Program-made: the position numbers and the translations under genes
The notes under the pieces: model-generated
The model's database searches: none
What the model was told of the DNA's origin: nothing
What the model saw: only the letters and a program-made list of their open reading frames with translations
In this document: in pieces, positions 16,760-24,786 of the stretch
Numbering within the stretch: the stretch's first letter is position 1
Layout of the letters: each line of letters opens with the position of its first letter
Assembly: GCF_902809865.1 (NCBI RefSeq)
Contig: NZ_CADDWH010000001.1
Location: 1,550,001 to 1,614,000, forward strand
DNA length: 64,000 bases
From: Halobacillus sp. Marseille-Q1614
Lineage (GTDB): Bacteria; Bacillota; Bacilli; Bacillales; Halobacillaceae
Reading direction: 5' to 3'

Positions 16760-18214
16760 CTACGACCCTCTAGGAAGCCGAAAAATTAGCAGCAGGCTTA
16801 TTATTGCTAAAATAAGTAAGCCAATATAGACATTATGAAGCCCTGATGTTAAACCATCTTTAAACACGTCCATCGTCGTTTCAGTTAATTCGCTTCTCGT
16901 ATTCTCATCTAATAGAAGATTCACGGAATCAACGGTATAGTCCCCGTCTACATTTGCATCTTCAATTTTTGCCTGAATTCTATTGTTAAGAATTCCACCA
17001 AACAATGCTGCACCGACAGCACTGCCAAGAGTGCGCATAAACATATTCGTTGCAGTCGCAATTCCGCGTATTTTCCAGTCGACCGACTGCTGGATGGAAA
17101 CGATAAACGACGTGCTTGAAAGCCCCATTCCTATCCCGATAAATAAAGAGCCGGCTGCAGCAAACAGGGGGCCTTTTTCCGGAGAGAGCATTGTAAAAAG
17201 GAGCGCTCCGATGATTAACGAGAGGCCGCCGAAGATAGAAGTGAGCCGAAAGCCGATCCTAAGCAGCAGCCGTCCTGCGAGAGTAGCGGCAATCGGCCAG
17301 CCAATCGACATAGTCGTTAAGGTGAAGCCTGCCACTGTTGCAGATTGTTCCATAACACCCTGGACAAATGCCGGCAGATAGCTGGATACTCCAATCAATA
17401 TCATCCCGGTCGTCAGTGAGGTTAAGTTCGCATAGCGAATGGCCGGACTGCTCCATAAGCGAAGCGGTATCATAGGTGATTCAGTACGGCGCTGAGAATG
17501 GATAAATAAACCGAGACTTACCGTAACAACACCAAGAAGGGCGGACATAGCCAGCGAAGTCCACGGCACTCTTACGCCGCCTTCGACTAAAATAAACATT
17601 AAGACACTTACGGTTAACGTTAAATAGAGCGACCCTTTGATATCCACCGTGTTTGTTTCTCTGTTTTTGTTTTCTTTAAAAAAGATTAAAATGCCGAACA
17701 GCGCCAGCAGCCCTAAGGGAATATTAATCCAAAAAACGTACGGCCAGCTGAGCACATCCACAAACAAGCCGCCAATTAAAGGTCCTGCTACTGCGGATAT
17801 CCCCCACACGCTTGATAAATATCCTTGAATTTTCGCCCGCTCTTCTTTCGTATAAATATCTCCTACAATCGTTGTTGCAATCGGCATAAGAGCACCAGCT
17901 CCTAATCCCTGGACAAAACGTGCGCTAATCAGCACAGCCATCGATGGAGAGAGAGCAGCGAGCACTGATCCTATTAAAAAAAGCGATATGCCTATCATAA
18001 AAATCGGTTTTCTCCCGAATTTATCAGATAGTTTTCCAAACATGAGCACGGTAGCCGCATTCGTTAATAAGTAAGCCGAAAAGACCCAGCTGTAAAAACG
18101 AAAGCCTCCGAGGTCAGCTACAATACTCGGCATGGCTGTTGATACAATCGTAGCTTCCATCGCTGCTAAAAACATAGCCAGCATTATCGATCCCAATACA
18201 AAACCCCGCTTCAT
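16760..18214 (-). CDS. MFS exporter of the DHA2 (14-segment) family
   Basis: The 484-residue membrane protein has about 14 hydrophobic segments, the motif A loop GKLSDKFGRKP after segment 2, and the motif C region GPLIGGLF in segment 5, which mark drug:proton antiporters of the EmrB/QacA group. The position between dapH and cbpB is not the B. subtilis arrangement, so it may be an insertion into the block. AGAGGTGATGG precedes ATG 18214. The substrate cannot be read. No linked regulator is present. No clear terminator was found between it and dapH. Confidence 0.87.
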   Translation of the reverse strand: MKRGFVLGSIMLAMFLAAMEATIVSTAMPSIVADLGGFRFYSWVFSAYLLTNAATVLMFGKLSDKFGRKPIFMIGISLFLIGSVLAALSPSMAVLISARFVQGLGAGALMPIATTIVGDIYTKEERAKIQGYLSSVWGISAVAGPLIGGLFVDVLSWPYVFWINIPLGLLALFGILIFFKENKNRETNTVDIKGSLYLTLTVSVLMFILVEGGVRVPWTSLAMSALLGVVTVSLGLFIHSQRRTESPMIPLRLWSSPAIRYANLTSLTTGMILIGVSSYLPAFVQGVMEQSATVAGFTLTTMSIGWPIAATLAGRLLLRIGFRLTSIFGGLSLIIGALLFTMLSPEKGPLFAAAGSLFIGIGMGLSSTSFIVSIQQSVDWKIRGIATATNMFMRTLGSAVGAALFGGILNNRIQAKIEDANVDGDYTVDSVNLLLDENTRSELTETTMDVFKDGLTSGLHNVYIGLLILAIISLLLIFRLPRGS

Positions 18215-18326
18215 TCCATCACCTCTAAACTTCCCCGTTTAAAGACATAGGCTTACGCTAAAAGAAGAGCGAATCTGATCTCTTTCGCTCATCTCGCAGC
18301 CCTGTGCCATATTTAAAGCCAAAAAT

Positions 18327-18357
18327 AAAGAAATGGCGCCCGCTACAGGCGCCATTT
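18327..18357. terminator. Terminator after cbpB
   Basis: AAATGGCGCC (18331-18340) pairs with GGCGCCATTT (18348-18357); the minus-strand tail is T-rich (TTTCTTTATTTTT). It separates cbpB from the MFS gene. Confidence 0.85.
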
Positions 18358-18386
18358 TTGATTCTATCAAGAAATGACCGTTTCTC

Positions 18387-18839
18387 TTACGCTCGCTTCC
18401 AGATTTCGTGATAATACTTACTGAACTGTTTTAAAATCGTGCGTCTTGTAATAATCCCGTCAAATTCACCTTCATCATTTGCGACACAGATAAACGGGTG
18501 GTCAATCAATTTGTGCAATGCATCAATCATTGAATGCTCTCTTTGTAAACAAGGTACGCTATTATCCATAACTTTTTCTACAGTCATATCGTTTAAATGG
18601 TTTAATTCAAATTGCTCAATCCCGAGGGTCTCTTCCAGGATCATTGATTTACTAATAACTCCTTGAAACTTAAATTTAGCATCTAAAACGGGCACTGCGG
18701 AATATCCTGATTTCAACAATACGAGCAACGCATGATCTAGTGGATTCCCTATTTGTACATGAGCAACTTTCTCCGCAGGTATCATTAATTCTTCTACCTT
18801 TGGAAAGTCCAATTCTTCACTCTGTACGCTTATCATCAC
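18387..18839 (-). CDS. cbpB: c-di-AMP-binding CBS-domain protein CbpB (DarB, YkuL)
   Basis: The 150-residue protein consists of two CBS domains (about 15-75 and 85-145). Its opening (ISVQSEEL), the MIPAEKVAHVQIGN segment and the late GIITRRTILK correspond closely to B. subtilis YkuL, which binds c-di-AMP and, when free of it, activates the (p)ppGpp synthase Rel and pyruvate carboxylase. It thus links potassium status to metabolism, fitting the KtrC/KtrD system in the same window. The start is GTG 18839 or the next codon ATG 18836; AAGGAG lies 9 and 12 bases upstream respectively. Monocistronic. Confidence 0.88.
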   Translation of the reverse strand: MMISVQSEELDFPKVEELMIPAEKVAHVQIGNPLDHALLVLLKSGYSAVPVLDAKFKFQGVISKSMILEETLGIEQFELNHLNDMTVEKVMDNSVPCLQREHSMIDALHKLIDHPFICVANDEGEFDGIITRRTILKQFSKYYHEIWKRA

Positions 18840-19088
18840 TCATTCACACTCCTTTAAATCCATTGCTGAAGGAGCTAAGAAACGCTCGAACACATACATT
18901 CCTATAGTAACATACTTTCATTGTCCATAGAAATGTATTCTCCAAAATTTTCTTGCTTCATCATCCTTCGTTCACCTTTTTCTACCCATATTAATATAGT
19001 AATTAAACCACTATTATCGTCGATTTCTTTATAAATTTGCCGATTAGGTCTATACTGTTTCTAATGAAAAGTTTGGGGCTGATAATAA

Positions 19089-19724
19089 ATGATGACGCAC
19101 ACTTTTTCCAAAAGAGAAGAAATAGCCAATGCCGTTACGCATGGTATTGGAGTCCTCTTAAGTATTGCAATGCTCGTATTATTGATCGTCTACGCCAGCT
19201 TAGAAGGAACAGCATGGCATATTGTTTCAGTATCTATTTACGGAGGAACGATGGTGCTGCTCTATGTGTCCTCAACGCTCGTTCACAGCTTTCCTGCCGG
19301 TAAAGCAAAGGACCTGTTTGAAATCTTTGACCATTCGGCCATTTACTTATTTATCGCCGGAACCTATACGCCGATGCTGTTAATCCCTTTACGCGGAACG
19401 CTTGGCTGGACACTGTTTGGGATAGTTTGGGGAATGGCCATTCTCGGGGTTATCTTTAAAGTGTTTTTCGTAAAAAGGTTTGTCGTCTTATCGACCGTTT
19501 TTTATGTACTGATGGGCTGGTTAATTATTTTAGCGTGGGGGCCGCTGACAGCTGAGGTGCCTGCGGCTGGAATTACTTATTTAGTGGTCGGCGGAGTTTT
19601 ATATTCGATTGGGGCTGTTTTTTATGTATGGCGAAGCTTCACTTATCATCATATGGTCTGGCACTTGTTCGTATTAGGCGGATCAATATTTCATTTTTTC
19701 ACTATATTTTTCTACGTTATTTAA
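19089..19724 (+). CDS. Hemolysin III / PAQR-family membrane protein (YplQ-like)
   Basis: The 211-residue protein has seven predicted membrane segments. Family-typical residues include an early EE..N..TH motif (REEIANAVTHG), the SSTLVHSF / FDHSAIYLFIAGTYTP segment with conserved Ser, His and Asp, and the late MVWHLFVLGGSIFH histidines, which form the metal site in PAQR proteins. The bacterial function is uncertain; YplQ and YqfA are linked to membrane fluidity or lipid metabolism. The ribosome site is weak (TTGGGGCTG) and two ATGs (19089, 19092) are adjacent. Transcribed alone with a terminator after it. Confidence 0.87.
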   Translation: MMTHTFSKREEIANAVTHGIGVLLSIAMLVLLIVYASLEGTAWHIVSVSIYGGTMVLLYVSSTLVHSFPAGKAKDLFEIFDHSAIYLFIAGTYTPMLLIPLRGTLGWTLFGIVWGMAILGVIFKVFFVKRFVVLSTVFYVLMGWLIILAWGPLTAEVPAAGITYLVVGGVLYSIGAVFYVWRSFTYHHMVWHLFVLGGSIFHFFTIFFYVI

Positions 19725-19730
19725 GCAAGG

Positions 19731-19773
19731 CTGTCCTAAAAGTCTAACCACTGACTTGTCGGGGCAGCTTTTT
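19731..19773 (+). terminator. Terminator of the hemolysin III-like gene
   Basis: GGCTGTCC (19730-19737) pairs with GGGGCAGC (19761-19768), with an inner AGTC/GACT stem, followed by TTTTTA. It starts six bases after the stop codon. Confidence 0.7.
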
Positions 19774-19823
19774 ATTGTTAAAGCTCATTAAATGGAAACT
19801 ATTGTTGATATCTAATAAGAGAG

Positions 19824-19919
19824 GCATGGAAAACGTATCCCTTTGTCGCGGACGAACGACAGAGCTTCCTCGCGAAAACTAGCTGCGGAGTCTCGGATCG
19901 CCGTTTTCCATGCTTTTTT
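19824..19919. repeat. Long imperfect inverted repeat with 12-bp perfect ends
   Basis: GCATGGAAAACG (19824-19835) and CGTTTTCCATGC (19902-19913) are exact inverted copies; the pairing extends inward through ATCC/GGAT with a small bulge, and TTTTTT follows. The 66-base interior is GC-rich. It lies between the convergent hemolysin III-like and fadH genes. It may be an extended terminator, a structured RNA or a mobile-element remnant. Confidence 0.65.
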
Positions 19920-19968
19920 AGTCAATAACAATGCAACTGACACCGTCCTCTATTTTAATAAGAGAAAT

Positions 19969-20736
19969 CTAAAAAGGAAATTTGTTCAGCCATTGGCCCC
20001 CGTCGAGTGTCACAACTTCGCCATTCATATACGCCGCTTCCTCAGACAATATGAAGCGCGCTAATCCGGCAATTTCTTCCGGAGTTCCTAACCTTCTAAG
20101 CGGAACAGAATTCAGCGTCCGCTTGGCTGCAGCTTCTGACTGGAACAGCTTATCGGCCCCTCCTGTTCGTTCTATTGGGCCTGGGGCAATCGCGTTTACC
20201 CGAATTCCGTATTTACTTCCCCACTCCACAGCGAGCGTACGGCTCATTGTAAGCACTCCGGCCTTAGCGGATGCTGAATGAACGACTCCTGCGCCGGCTC
20301 CCCAGGCATACGTCGCCACCATATTTAAGATTGATCCTTTAATATTATTGTCGATCCAATACTTCCCTACAGCCTGGCTGCAGTAAAACGTACCATTTAA
20401 TACAATATTAATGACAGAGTTCCATCCGTTTGGTGAAAGTTCTTCAGCCGGCACGATGAAATTACCTGCCGCATTGTTTACTAAATGATCAATCGTTCCG
20501 TATGTATGTACGGTTTGTTCAACCATTCTCTGCACTTGTTCTGGTTCTCTTACATCCATATCGATCAGGAGAAGGCGATCTTCCCTGTCTTTTGCAATTT
20601 GTTCCCTTGCCTGCTGCAATCGTTCAAGACTGCGGCCGGTAATGGCAACTTTCGCCCCTTCATTAAGGAACCTCTCGGCCATATGCAGACCCATTCCGCT
20701 TGAACCTCCTGTTACGATGATGACTTGATCTTTCAT
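19969..20736 (-). CDS. fadH: 2,4-dienoyl-CoA reductase FadH (YkuF)
   Basis: The 255-residue short-chain dehydrogenase has the NADPH-binding TGGSSGMG at residues 9-16 and NNAAG near residue 85. In place of the usual YxxxK the catalytic region reads SASAK, with serine where tyrosine is expected, as is typical of the dienoyl-CoA reductase branch. It reduces 2,4-dienoyl-CoA intermediates in degradation of unsaturated fatty acids. ATG 20736 has GGGAGGAATG; the 21 extra upstream codons have none. It is divergent from ykuE, as ykuF and ykuE are neighbours in B. subtilis. Confidence 0.88.
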   Translation of the reverse strand: MKDQVIIVTGGSSGMGLHMAERFLNEGAKVAITGRSLERLQQAREQIAKDREDRLLLIDMDVREPEQVQRMVEQTVHTYGTIDHLVNNAAGNFIVPAEELSPNGWNSVINIVLNGTFYCSQAVGKYWIDNNIKGSILNMVATYAWGAGAGVVHSASAKAGVLTMSRTLAVEWGSKYGIRVNAIAPGPIERTGGADKLFQSEAAAKRTLNSVPLRRLGTPEEIAGLARFILSEEAAYMNGEVVTLDGGQWLNKFPF

Positions 20737-20970
20737 AATATCATTCCTCCCTTTTATTAAAATTCCATAAAAAAAACTGAATTCCTGTTCATTTTTCAAA
20801 ATATTAATAAAAAAAGATAAAGATGATATAATAGCTTTGATCAGAAAGACTCTGTTAAACTACCATTTTGATAATTATAGAAAAGTAAGGAGTTCTGCGA
20901 ACGAGCGCTTCTCCCTTCTTTTTTTATGAAAAATCCAAATAAAACAGCCAGAAAAGGGAGGAACACCATT

Positions 20971-21828
20971 ATGATTCTGACTAGGCGCAGCTTTTTGAAG
21001 AAGATGCTCTACAGCGGGCTGGGTCTTCTTGGTTTATCAGGCGGTGGTTATTACTATGCCCGTTATATCGAGCCGGATATGCTGAGGAAACAAAGTTACA
21101 TACTAAAACATCCGAAGATTCCTTCCTCCTTTGACCAATTGAAAATCGTACAGTTCTCTGATTTGCATTTAGGCTTTAATTACAGTCTCGAGCAGTTTCG
21201 AGAGCTTGCGAGAAAAATCCAGGCTGAATCTCCTGATCTAATCCTGTTTACGGGAGATCTAGTGGATGAGCCGCAAACCTATCATTTTTCCGGGGAACTC
21301 CCGGCTATTTTAAACGAGCTCAGTGCACCTCTGGGCAAGTATTGGATCTATGGAAATCACGACCATGGCGGCTATGGAACAGAAACCCTTCAAGCCGTAA
21401 TGACGGATGGCGGTTTTACGGTGTTGAAAAATGACGTGAAGGCGATAGAGAAAAACGGAGAACAATTTGTATTAGCCGGCTTGGATGATATTATGCTTGG
21501 CTCACCTGATATCAATGGAACGCTCGGAAACATAGATGTAAACCAATTCACTCTTTTACTCGTCCACGAACCAGATATCGCTGATGTGATTAAGAAATAC
21601 CCGGTCGATGTTCAGCTTTCCGGGCACAGCCATGGCGGACAGGTGCGGCTCCCTTTGATCGGCTCAATGATTACCCCGCCTTATGGAGAAAAGTATGTGG
21701 ACGGTAAACATGCGATCAGTGATCAATTAACGCTCTACATCAGCCGCGGAATTGGAACCACTCGAATGCCTTACCGCTTTTTATGCCAGCCTGAATTCTC
21801 TGTATTTACATTACAATCCACCCCTTAA
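20971..21828 (+). CDS. ykuE: Tat-exported metallophosphoesterase YkuE
   Basis: The 285-residue protein starts MILTRRSFLKK, a textbook twin-arginine signal (Arg5-Arg6) followed by a hydrophobic stretch. The calcineurin-like fold is marked by FSDLHLG, GDLVDE, GNHDHGG and SGHSHGG, which bind two metal ions. B. subtilis YkuE is a Tat substrate (TatAyCy) that binds metals in the cytosol and is attached to the cell wall. ATG 20971 has AAAGGGAGGAAC upstream; the 15 further open codons lack a ribosome site. A hairpin that overlaps its stop codon ends the unit. Confidence 0.92.
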   Translation: MILTRRSFLKKMLYSGLGLLGLSGGGYYYARYIEPDMLRKQSYILKHPKIPSSFDQLKIVQFSDLHLGFNYSLEQFRELARKIQAESPDLILFTGDLVDEPQTYHFSGELPAILNELSAPLGKYWIYGNHDHGGYGTETLQAVMTDGGFTVLKNDVKAIEKNGEQFVLAGLDDIMLGSPDINGTLGNIDVNQFTLLLVHEPDIADVIKKYPVDVQLSGHSHGGQVRLPLIGSMITPPYGEKYVDGKHAISDQLTLYISRGIGTTRMPYRFLCQPEFSVFTLQSTP

Positions 21829-21857
21829 CATTTCATCTGTCACAGAAATGTTAAGGG
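21822..21857 (+). terminator. Hairpin overlapping the ykuE stop codon
   Basis: CCCTTAACATTTC (21822-21834) pairs perfectly with 21845-21857. The TAA stop is inside the left arm. The T tail is weak (CTTCTTACTTT). Confidence 0.75.
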
Positions 21858-21913
21858 CTTCTTACTTTAAACCGTGATACACTAACTTAAAGGCTTACAT
21901 CGGAGGAAGATTT

Positions 21914-22483
21914 ATGAAATTATATGCAGCAATTATTCTATTAAGCCTGGCCCTGCTTAGCGGATGCGGCTCACCAATCGAAGAGAACATGTCCCGCGAG
22001 GTCGATCCATTTACAGCTACCAATCAATCACGTGAGGTGGTGAACCTTCCGGATGATCTCGAAGGCAAGTATTGGGTGGCTAATCACATTTTCACACAGT
22101 GTGACACGGTCTGCCCGCCGATGACGAACAATATGGCCCGCCTGCAGCAGCTGGCAAAAGAAGAGGATGTAGAAGTCCACCTCGTATCCTTTTCTGTTGA
22201 CCCGGAATATGATACGGAAAATCGGCTGACAGAGTTTGCGAAGCAGTTTAATGCCGACTTTGATAATTGGGACTTCTTAACAGGCTACGCCTTTAAAGAT
22301 GTCAAAGAATTATCGATTAAATCCTTTCAGTCCCCTTTAAAAAAATTAGAAGGAACCAATCAAGTAGCTCATGGAACTGCGTTCTATTTAGTAACACCTA
22401 AAGGAAAAGTGATTAAAAGTTATGATGGCACAAAAGCAGCGGAAATGACTAGTATTGTCGAAGACTTGAAAAAATTACAATAA
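21914..22483 (+). CDS. Sco/SenC-family copper-handling lipoprotein
   Basis: The 189-residue protein is a lipoprotein (lipobox LLSGC, Cys18) with a thioredoxin fold. The copper ligands are visible: CDTVC (Cys63, Cys67) and the distant histidine in VAHGTAF (His152). B. subtilis YpmQ (BsSco) helps assemble the CuA site of cytochrome c oxidase on the outer face of the membrane. GGAGGAAG precedes ATG 21914. It stands alone; no oxidase genes with CuA are in this window, since the cytochrome bd here has no copper. Confidence 0.9.
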   Translation: MKLYAAIILLSLALLSGCGSPIEENMSREVDPFTATNQSREVVNLPDDLEGKYWVANHIFTQCDTVCPPMTNNMARLQQLAKEEDVEVHLVSFSVDPEYDTENRLTEFAKQFNADFDNWDFLTGYAFKDVKELSIKSFQSPLKKLEGTNQVAHGTAFYLVTPKGKVIKSYDGTKAAEMTSIVEDLKKLQ

Positions 22484-22555
22484 AATACATTTTTCCTTTG
22501 CAAAAATTTCCCTTCTTCGGTAGGATGGAATAAAATTCAAGAAAGGAGTCTGGCC

Positions 22556-23023
22556 ATGAAAAATATGGATGTTTCCAATCGAGAGCTTGCCGAGTCCCTT
22601 TTTATCGTCAACCGTCATGCAAAGACAGCCCCGGAGCCTCAGCATCTGTATGAAATAAAGAAGAAAGCCATATCAAAGCTTCTCAAAGAAAATAAAGCCA
22701 AAAAGATTGGTCTGCATTATTCAGACCATCCGAAATATAGTAAACAGCACTCCACACTTCTTATCGAGGTGGGAGGATACTACTTTCACATCCCCGCAGA
22801 AAAGAAAGATTTTGAGCAGCTGGAGCATTTAGGCCGTGTCGACCAGTCTTACCGAAACCCTAAACCGAAACTCTCCCTATCGCGAGCCAAAAAAATCTTA
22901 TACAGCTATCTAGGCTGGAACCCGCAGCGAAACACAGTGGCTGCAGGAGCCCGTCAAAGCCCGCCATCCTTTTTAGGCCAGCAGCACATCACTCCATGGA
23001 ACCAAAGGCAGAAAAGAAGGTAG
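22556..23023 (+). CDS. ykyB: YkyB-family protein
   Basis: The 155-residue, basic, soluble protein matches B. subtilis YkyB: both share VNRHAKTAP near the N-terminus, KKIGLH in the middle, and YYFHIP / HLG...QSYRNPK further on. The function of this Bacillaceae-restricted family is not known. It has an extra tail after about residue 120 (ending NQRQKRR) rich in Gln, Pro and Arg. AGAAAGGAG precedes ATG 22556. It lies among former ykuE/patA neighbours, consistent with B. subtilis gene order. No terminator follows; the small gene at 23088 may be co-transcribed. Confidence 0.85.
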   Translation: MKNMDVSNRELAESLFIVNRHAKTAPEPQHLYEIKKKAISKLLKENKAKKIGLHYSDHPKYSKQHSTLLIEVGGYYFHIPAEKKDFEQLEHLGRVDQSYRNPKPKLSLSRAKKILYSYLGWNPQRNTVAAGARQSPPSFLGQQHITPWNQRQKRR

Positions 23024-23087
23024 GACACGCTTGCAAAGGTTTTAGAACAGGATAAAAAAGGTAAACAGCTATCAGGAGGGTGATAGC

Positions 23088-23303
23088 ATGACGATGAATG
23101 CAATGGAAGACTTTCTCTACCACTTACACAAATATGTAGAAGCCGGCACAGAAATGAGATCTTCATATGAGCATTTAACAGCAGCAGAAAAAGAACGTGT
23201 GAAAGAAGCCCATCCATTTGGGAGAAGTCCGGAAGATATTTCGAAGGATGTATATAAGTGGCATGACACCTTATTTGACAAAATGGATAAAACGACTAAA
23301 TAA
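23088..23303 (+). CDS. Small acidic/basic soluble protein of unknown function
   Basis: The 71-residue protein has a good ribosome site (AGGAGGGTGATAGC) and ends in a terminator whose stem includes the stop codon, so it is very likely real. It is rich in Lys, Glu and His, with no membrane segment and probably two or three helices. I do not recognise a family. It follows ykyB by 64 bases in the same direction and may share its transcript. ATG 23088 is preferred; ATG 23094 and 23103 are in frame. Confidence 0.7.
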   Translation: MTMNAMEDFLYHLHKYVEAGTEMRSSYEHLTAAEKERVKEAHPFGRSPEDISKDVYKWHDTLFDKMDKTTK

Positions 23304-23336
23304 ACAAGGAGCCTTTAACGGGCTCCTTGTTTATTT
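23301..23336 (+). terminator. Terminator after the small ORF at 23088
   Basis: TAAACAAGGAGCC (23301-23313) pairs with GGCTCCTTGTTTA (23320-23332), and T-rich bases follow. The stop codon forms the foot of the stem. Confidence 0.85.
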
Positions 23337-23395
23337 AATGTGCCTAATCCACAGTATTAAAGACGAGGGAAAAACTGCCATTCTTAGAATGGTAG

Positions 23396-23788
23396 TTAAG
23401 CCACTTTTCGCTTATTTCTTTTGAATAGTTTTTGTGTAACTTTACGGAAGCTTCTAAAGAGCACTATACCTGCTCCATAGGAACTGATCGCAAGCAGGCT
23501 GATCGACCAGAAATAATCAGGCAGGACAGACTGCTGATTTACCATCGCATAACGGTCAATAAACTGCAAAAATACTACGGCCAGTAACAGGCTTCCTAAA
23601 TAACTGAGCAGCGTACTCCAGTTCTTGGCCATCGCCCATTCGAGAAAAGGACGAAACACCCACATACAGGCCGCTACTAATAAGAAGACTAACGCAAATA
23701 AAAACTGCCAGGCTTGCAGTCCAAATATTTGCAGAAGATTGGGGTCAAACCATTGAAATAAAGAATCCATGAATGAGAAATTAAACAT
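23396..23788 (-). CDS. Small membrane protein of unknown function
   Basis: The 130-residue protein has three to four hydrophobic segments (about 22-45, 58-76 and 88-108) and a very basic tail (FRSFRKVTQKLFKRNKRKVA), which should lie in the cytoplasm. I do not recognise a family. Start ATG 23788 has GGAAAGGGA, 11 bases away. It is convergent with the small gene at 23088 and is not linked to the pseudogene upstream. The basic tail suggests contact with acidic lipids or nucleic acid, but that is a guess. Confidence 0.72.
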   Translation of the reverse strand: MFNFSFMDSLFQWFDPNLLQIFGLQAWQFLFALVFLLVAACMWVFRPFLEWAMAKNWSTLLSYLGSLLLAVVFLQFIDRYAMVNQQSVLPDYFWSISLLAISSYGAGIVLFRSFRKVTQKLFKRNKRKVA

Positions 23789-23887
23789 GACTTAAAAAAT
23801 CCCTTTCCCTTTGTTTTCCATCAGTTTAGACGCCTGTTCTGGTTTTTATACAGACCTTTCCAATCCCACTTCAATCCTTCCGTTCGG

Positions 23888-24457
23888 TTACAGAGGCCGA
23901 AGTTCGTTGTTTTCTATGTAAGTATCCACAGTACTAGGAATTGTCTTGCTGTACTCTCTTAATGCCCAGCCAACCGCATTCTCAATGCTGCTTGAGAATA
24001 CTCGTGCGGTGAACCCATAGATTACAAGACCTTACCCATTTTTTCGTTATGGGAACTAACAGCTCGGGATACTTTTTATAATATTCTCTGAACAACCTTT
24101 GATGCGATCATATCTACGATATCCCACCAGGGGTGAAGATACAGCAGCTTCTTATAGACTCCGATTCCGGAAAGAAGAACCTTTTTCTCATCCCGGTCTA
24201 AGACAGCCAGTGCGGTCATAGCACTCTCTTTCCTCTTCTTTATATAGAAGAAAAGCGGCTGCACTTCTTTTAGTAAAAGTATGGTTCTTATATTTCTTTA
24301 AAATTTCCCGCAGGATCTTTAGGCCCTCAGGTCTCTTAATTTTGAAGAAGGGATACTGATTTCTCATTTGCTGCTCCATCGGTTTTCTGTTGAATGCCTG
24401 CCTCTTTTCTGAAAAAGCTTTAATAATAGCTTGATGAAGGTCTCAGCTCCGTTTCAT
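23888..24457 (-). pseudogene. Decayed DNA alkylation repair enzyme (AlkD family)
   Basis: Pieces of an AlkD-type HEAT-repeat DNA glycosylase appear in order on the minus strand but in different frames: MRNQYPFFKIKRPEG, then LYLHPWWDIVDMIASK, then YPELLVPITKKWVRSCNLWV, then NAVGWALREYSKT ending IENNELRPL. A good start (AAAAGGAAG then ATG 24457) is followed by an in-frame TGA at codon 5. At least two frameshifts and a deletion after NLWVHRT are needed to align the rest, and the last piece stops early. About 190 of some 230 codons remain. Clearly non-functional. Confidence 0.85.
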
Positions 24458-24496
24458 AGGCACACTTCCTTTTTAGTAGCTTCTCCCATTAAAATA

Positions 24497-24523
24497 AAGC
24501 AACCACGCTATGCGGTTGCTTTT
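24497..24523. terminator. Terminator of the FbpB-like gene
   Basis: AAAGCAACC (24496-24504) pairs with GGTTGCTTT (24514-24522), flanked by A on one side and T on the other. It lies 15 bases after the minus-strand stop at 24538. Confidence 0.8.
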
Positions 24524-24537
24524 CTCCTGTGATATGA

Positions 24538-24684
24538 TCAGTTTATCATTCTATTTTTTTCTTTTGGGTTCAGCCTTTTTTTATCGATCAGGTCATCTAT
24601 TTTATCTAAAGCTTGCTGGTCTTTTAACAACTCTTCCTTGTTCTGGCTGACAAGCTCTTCAAATGTAGGCCGGTTTGGTCTCAT
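24538..24684 (-). CDS. FbpB-family small protein (48 residues)
   Basis: This short gene lies between the AlkD pseudogene and patA. ATG 24684 has GAAAGGAGTTTG upstream. The product begins MRPNRPTFEELVSQNKEELL and is charged and helical. It fits the Fur-regulated basic protein B (FbpB) family, whose B. subtilis member works with the small RNA FsrA to spare iron. No convincing Fur box is visible in the 100-base divergent region, so iron control is not shown. The high match in the ELVSxNKEELLKD core is the evidence; the exact role may differ. Confidence 0.72.
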   Translation of the reverse strand: MRPNRPTFEELVSQNKEELLKDQQALDKIDDLIDKKRLNPKEKNRMIN

Positions 24685-24786
24685 GATCAAACTCCTTTCG
24701 CAGTTGTACATTTATAGTATACCCGATTAATTGAAAGATAAATCTAAATTGTTTGAACATTTTGTTAACAATTAATGGAGGTCATT

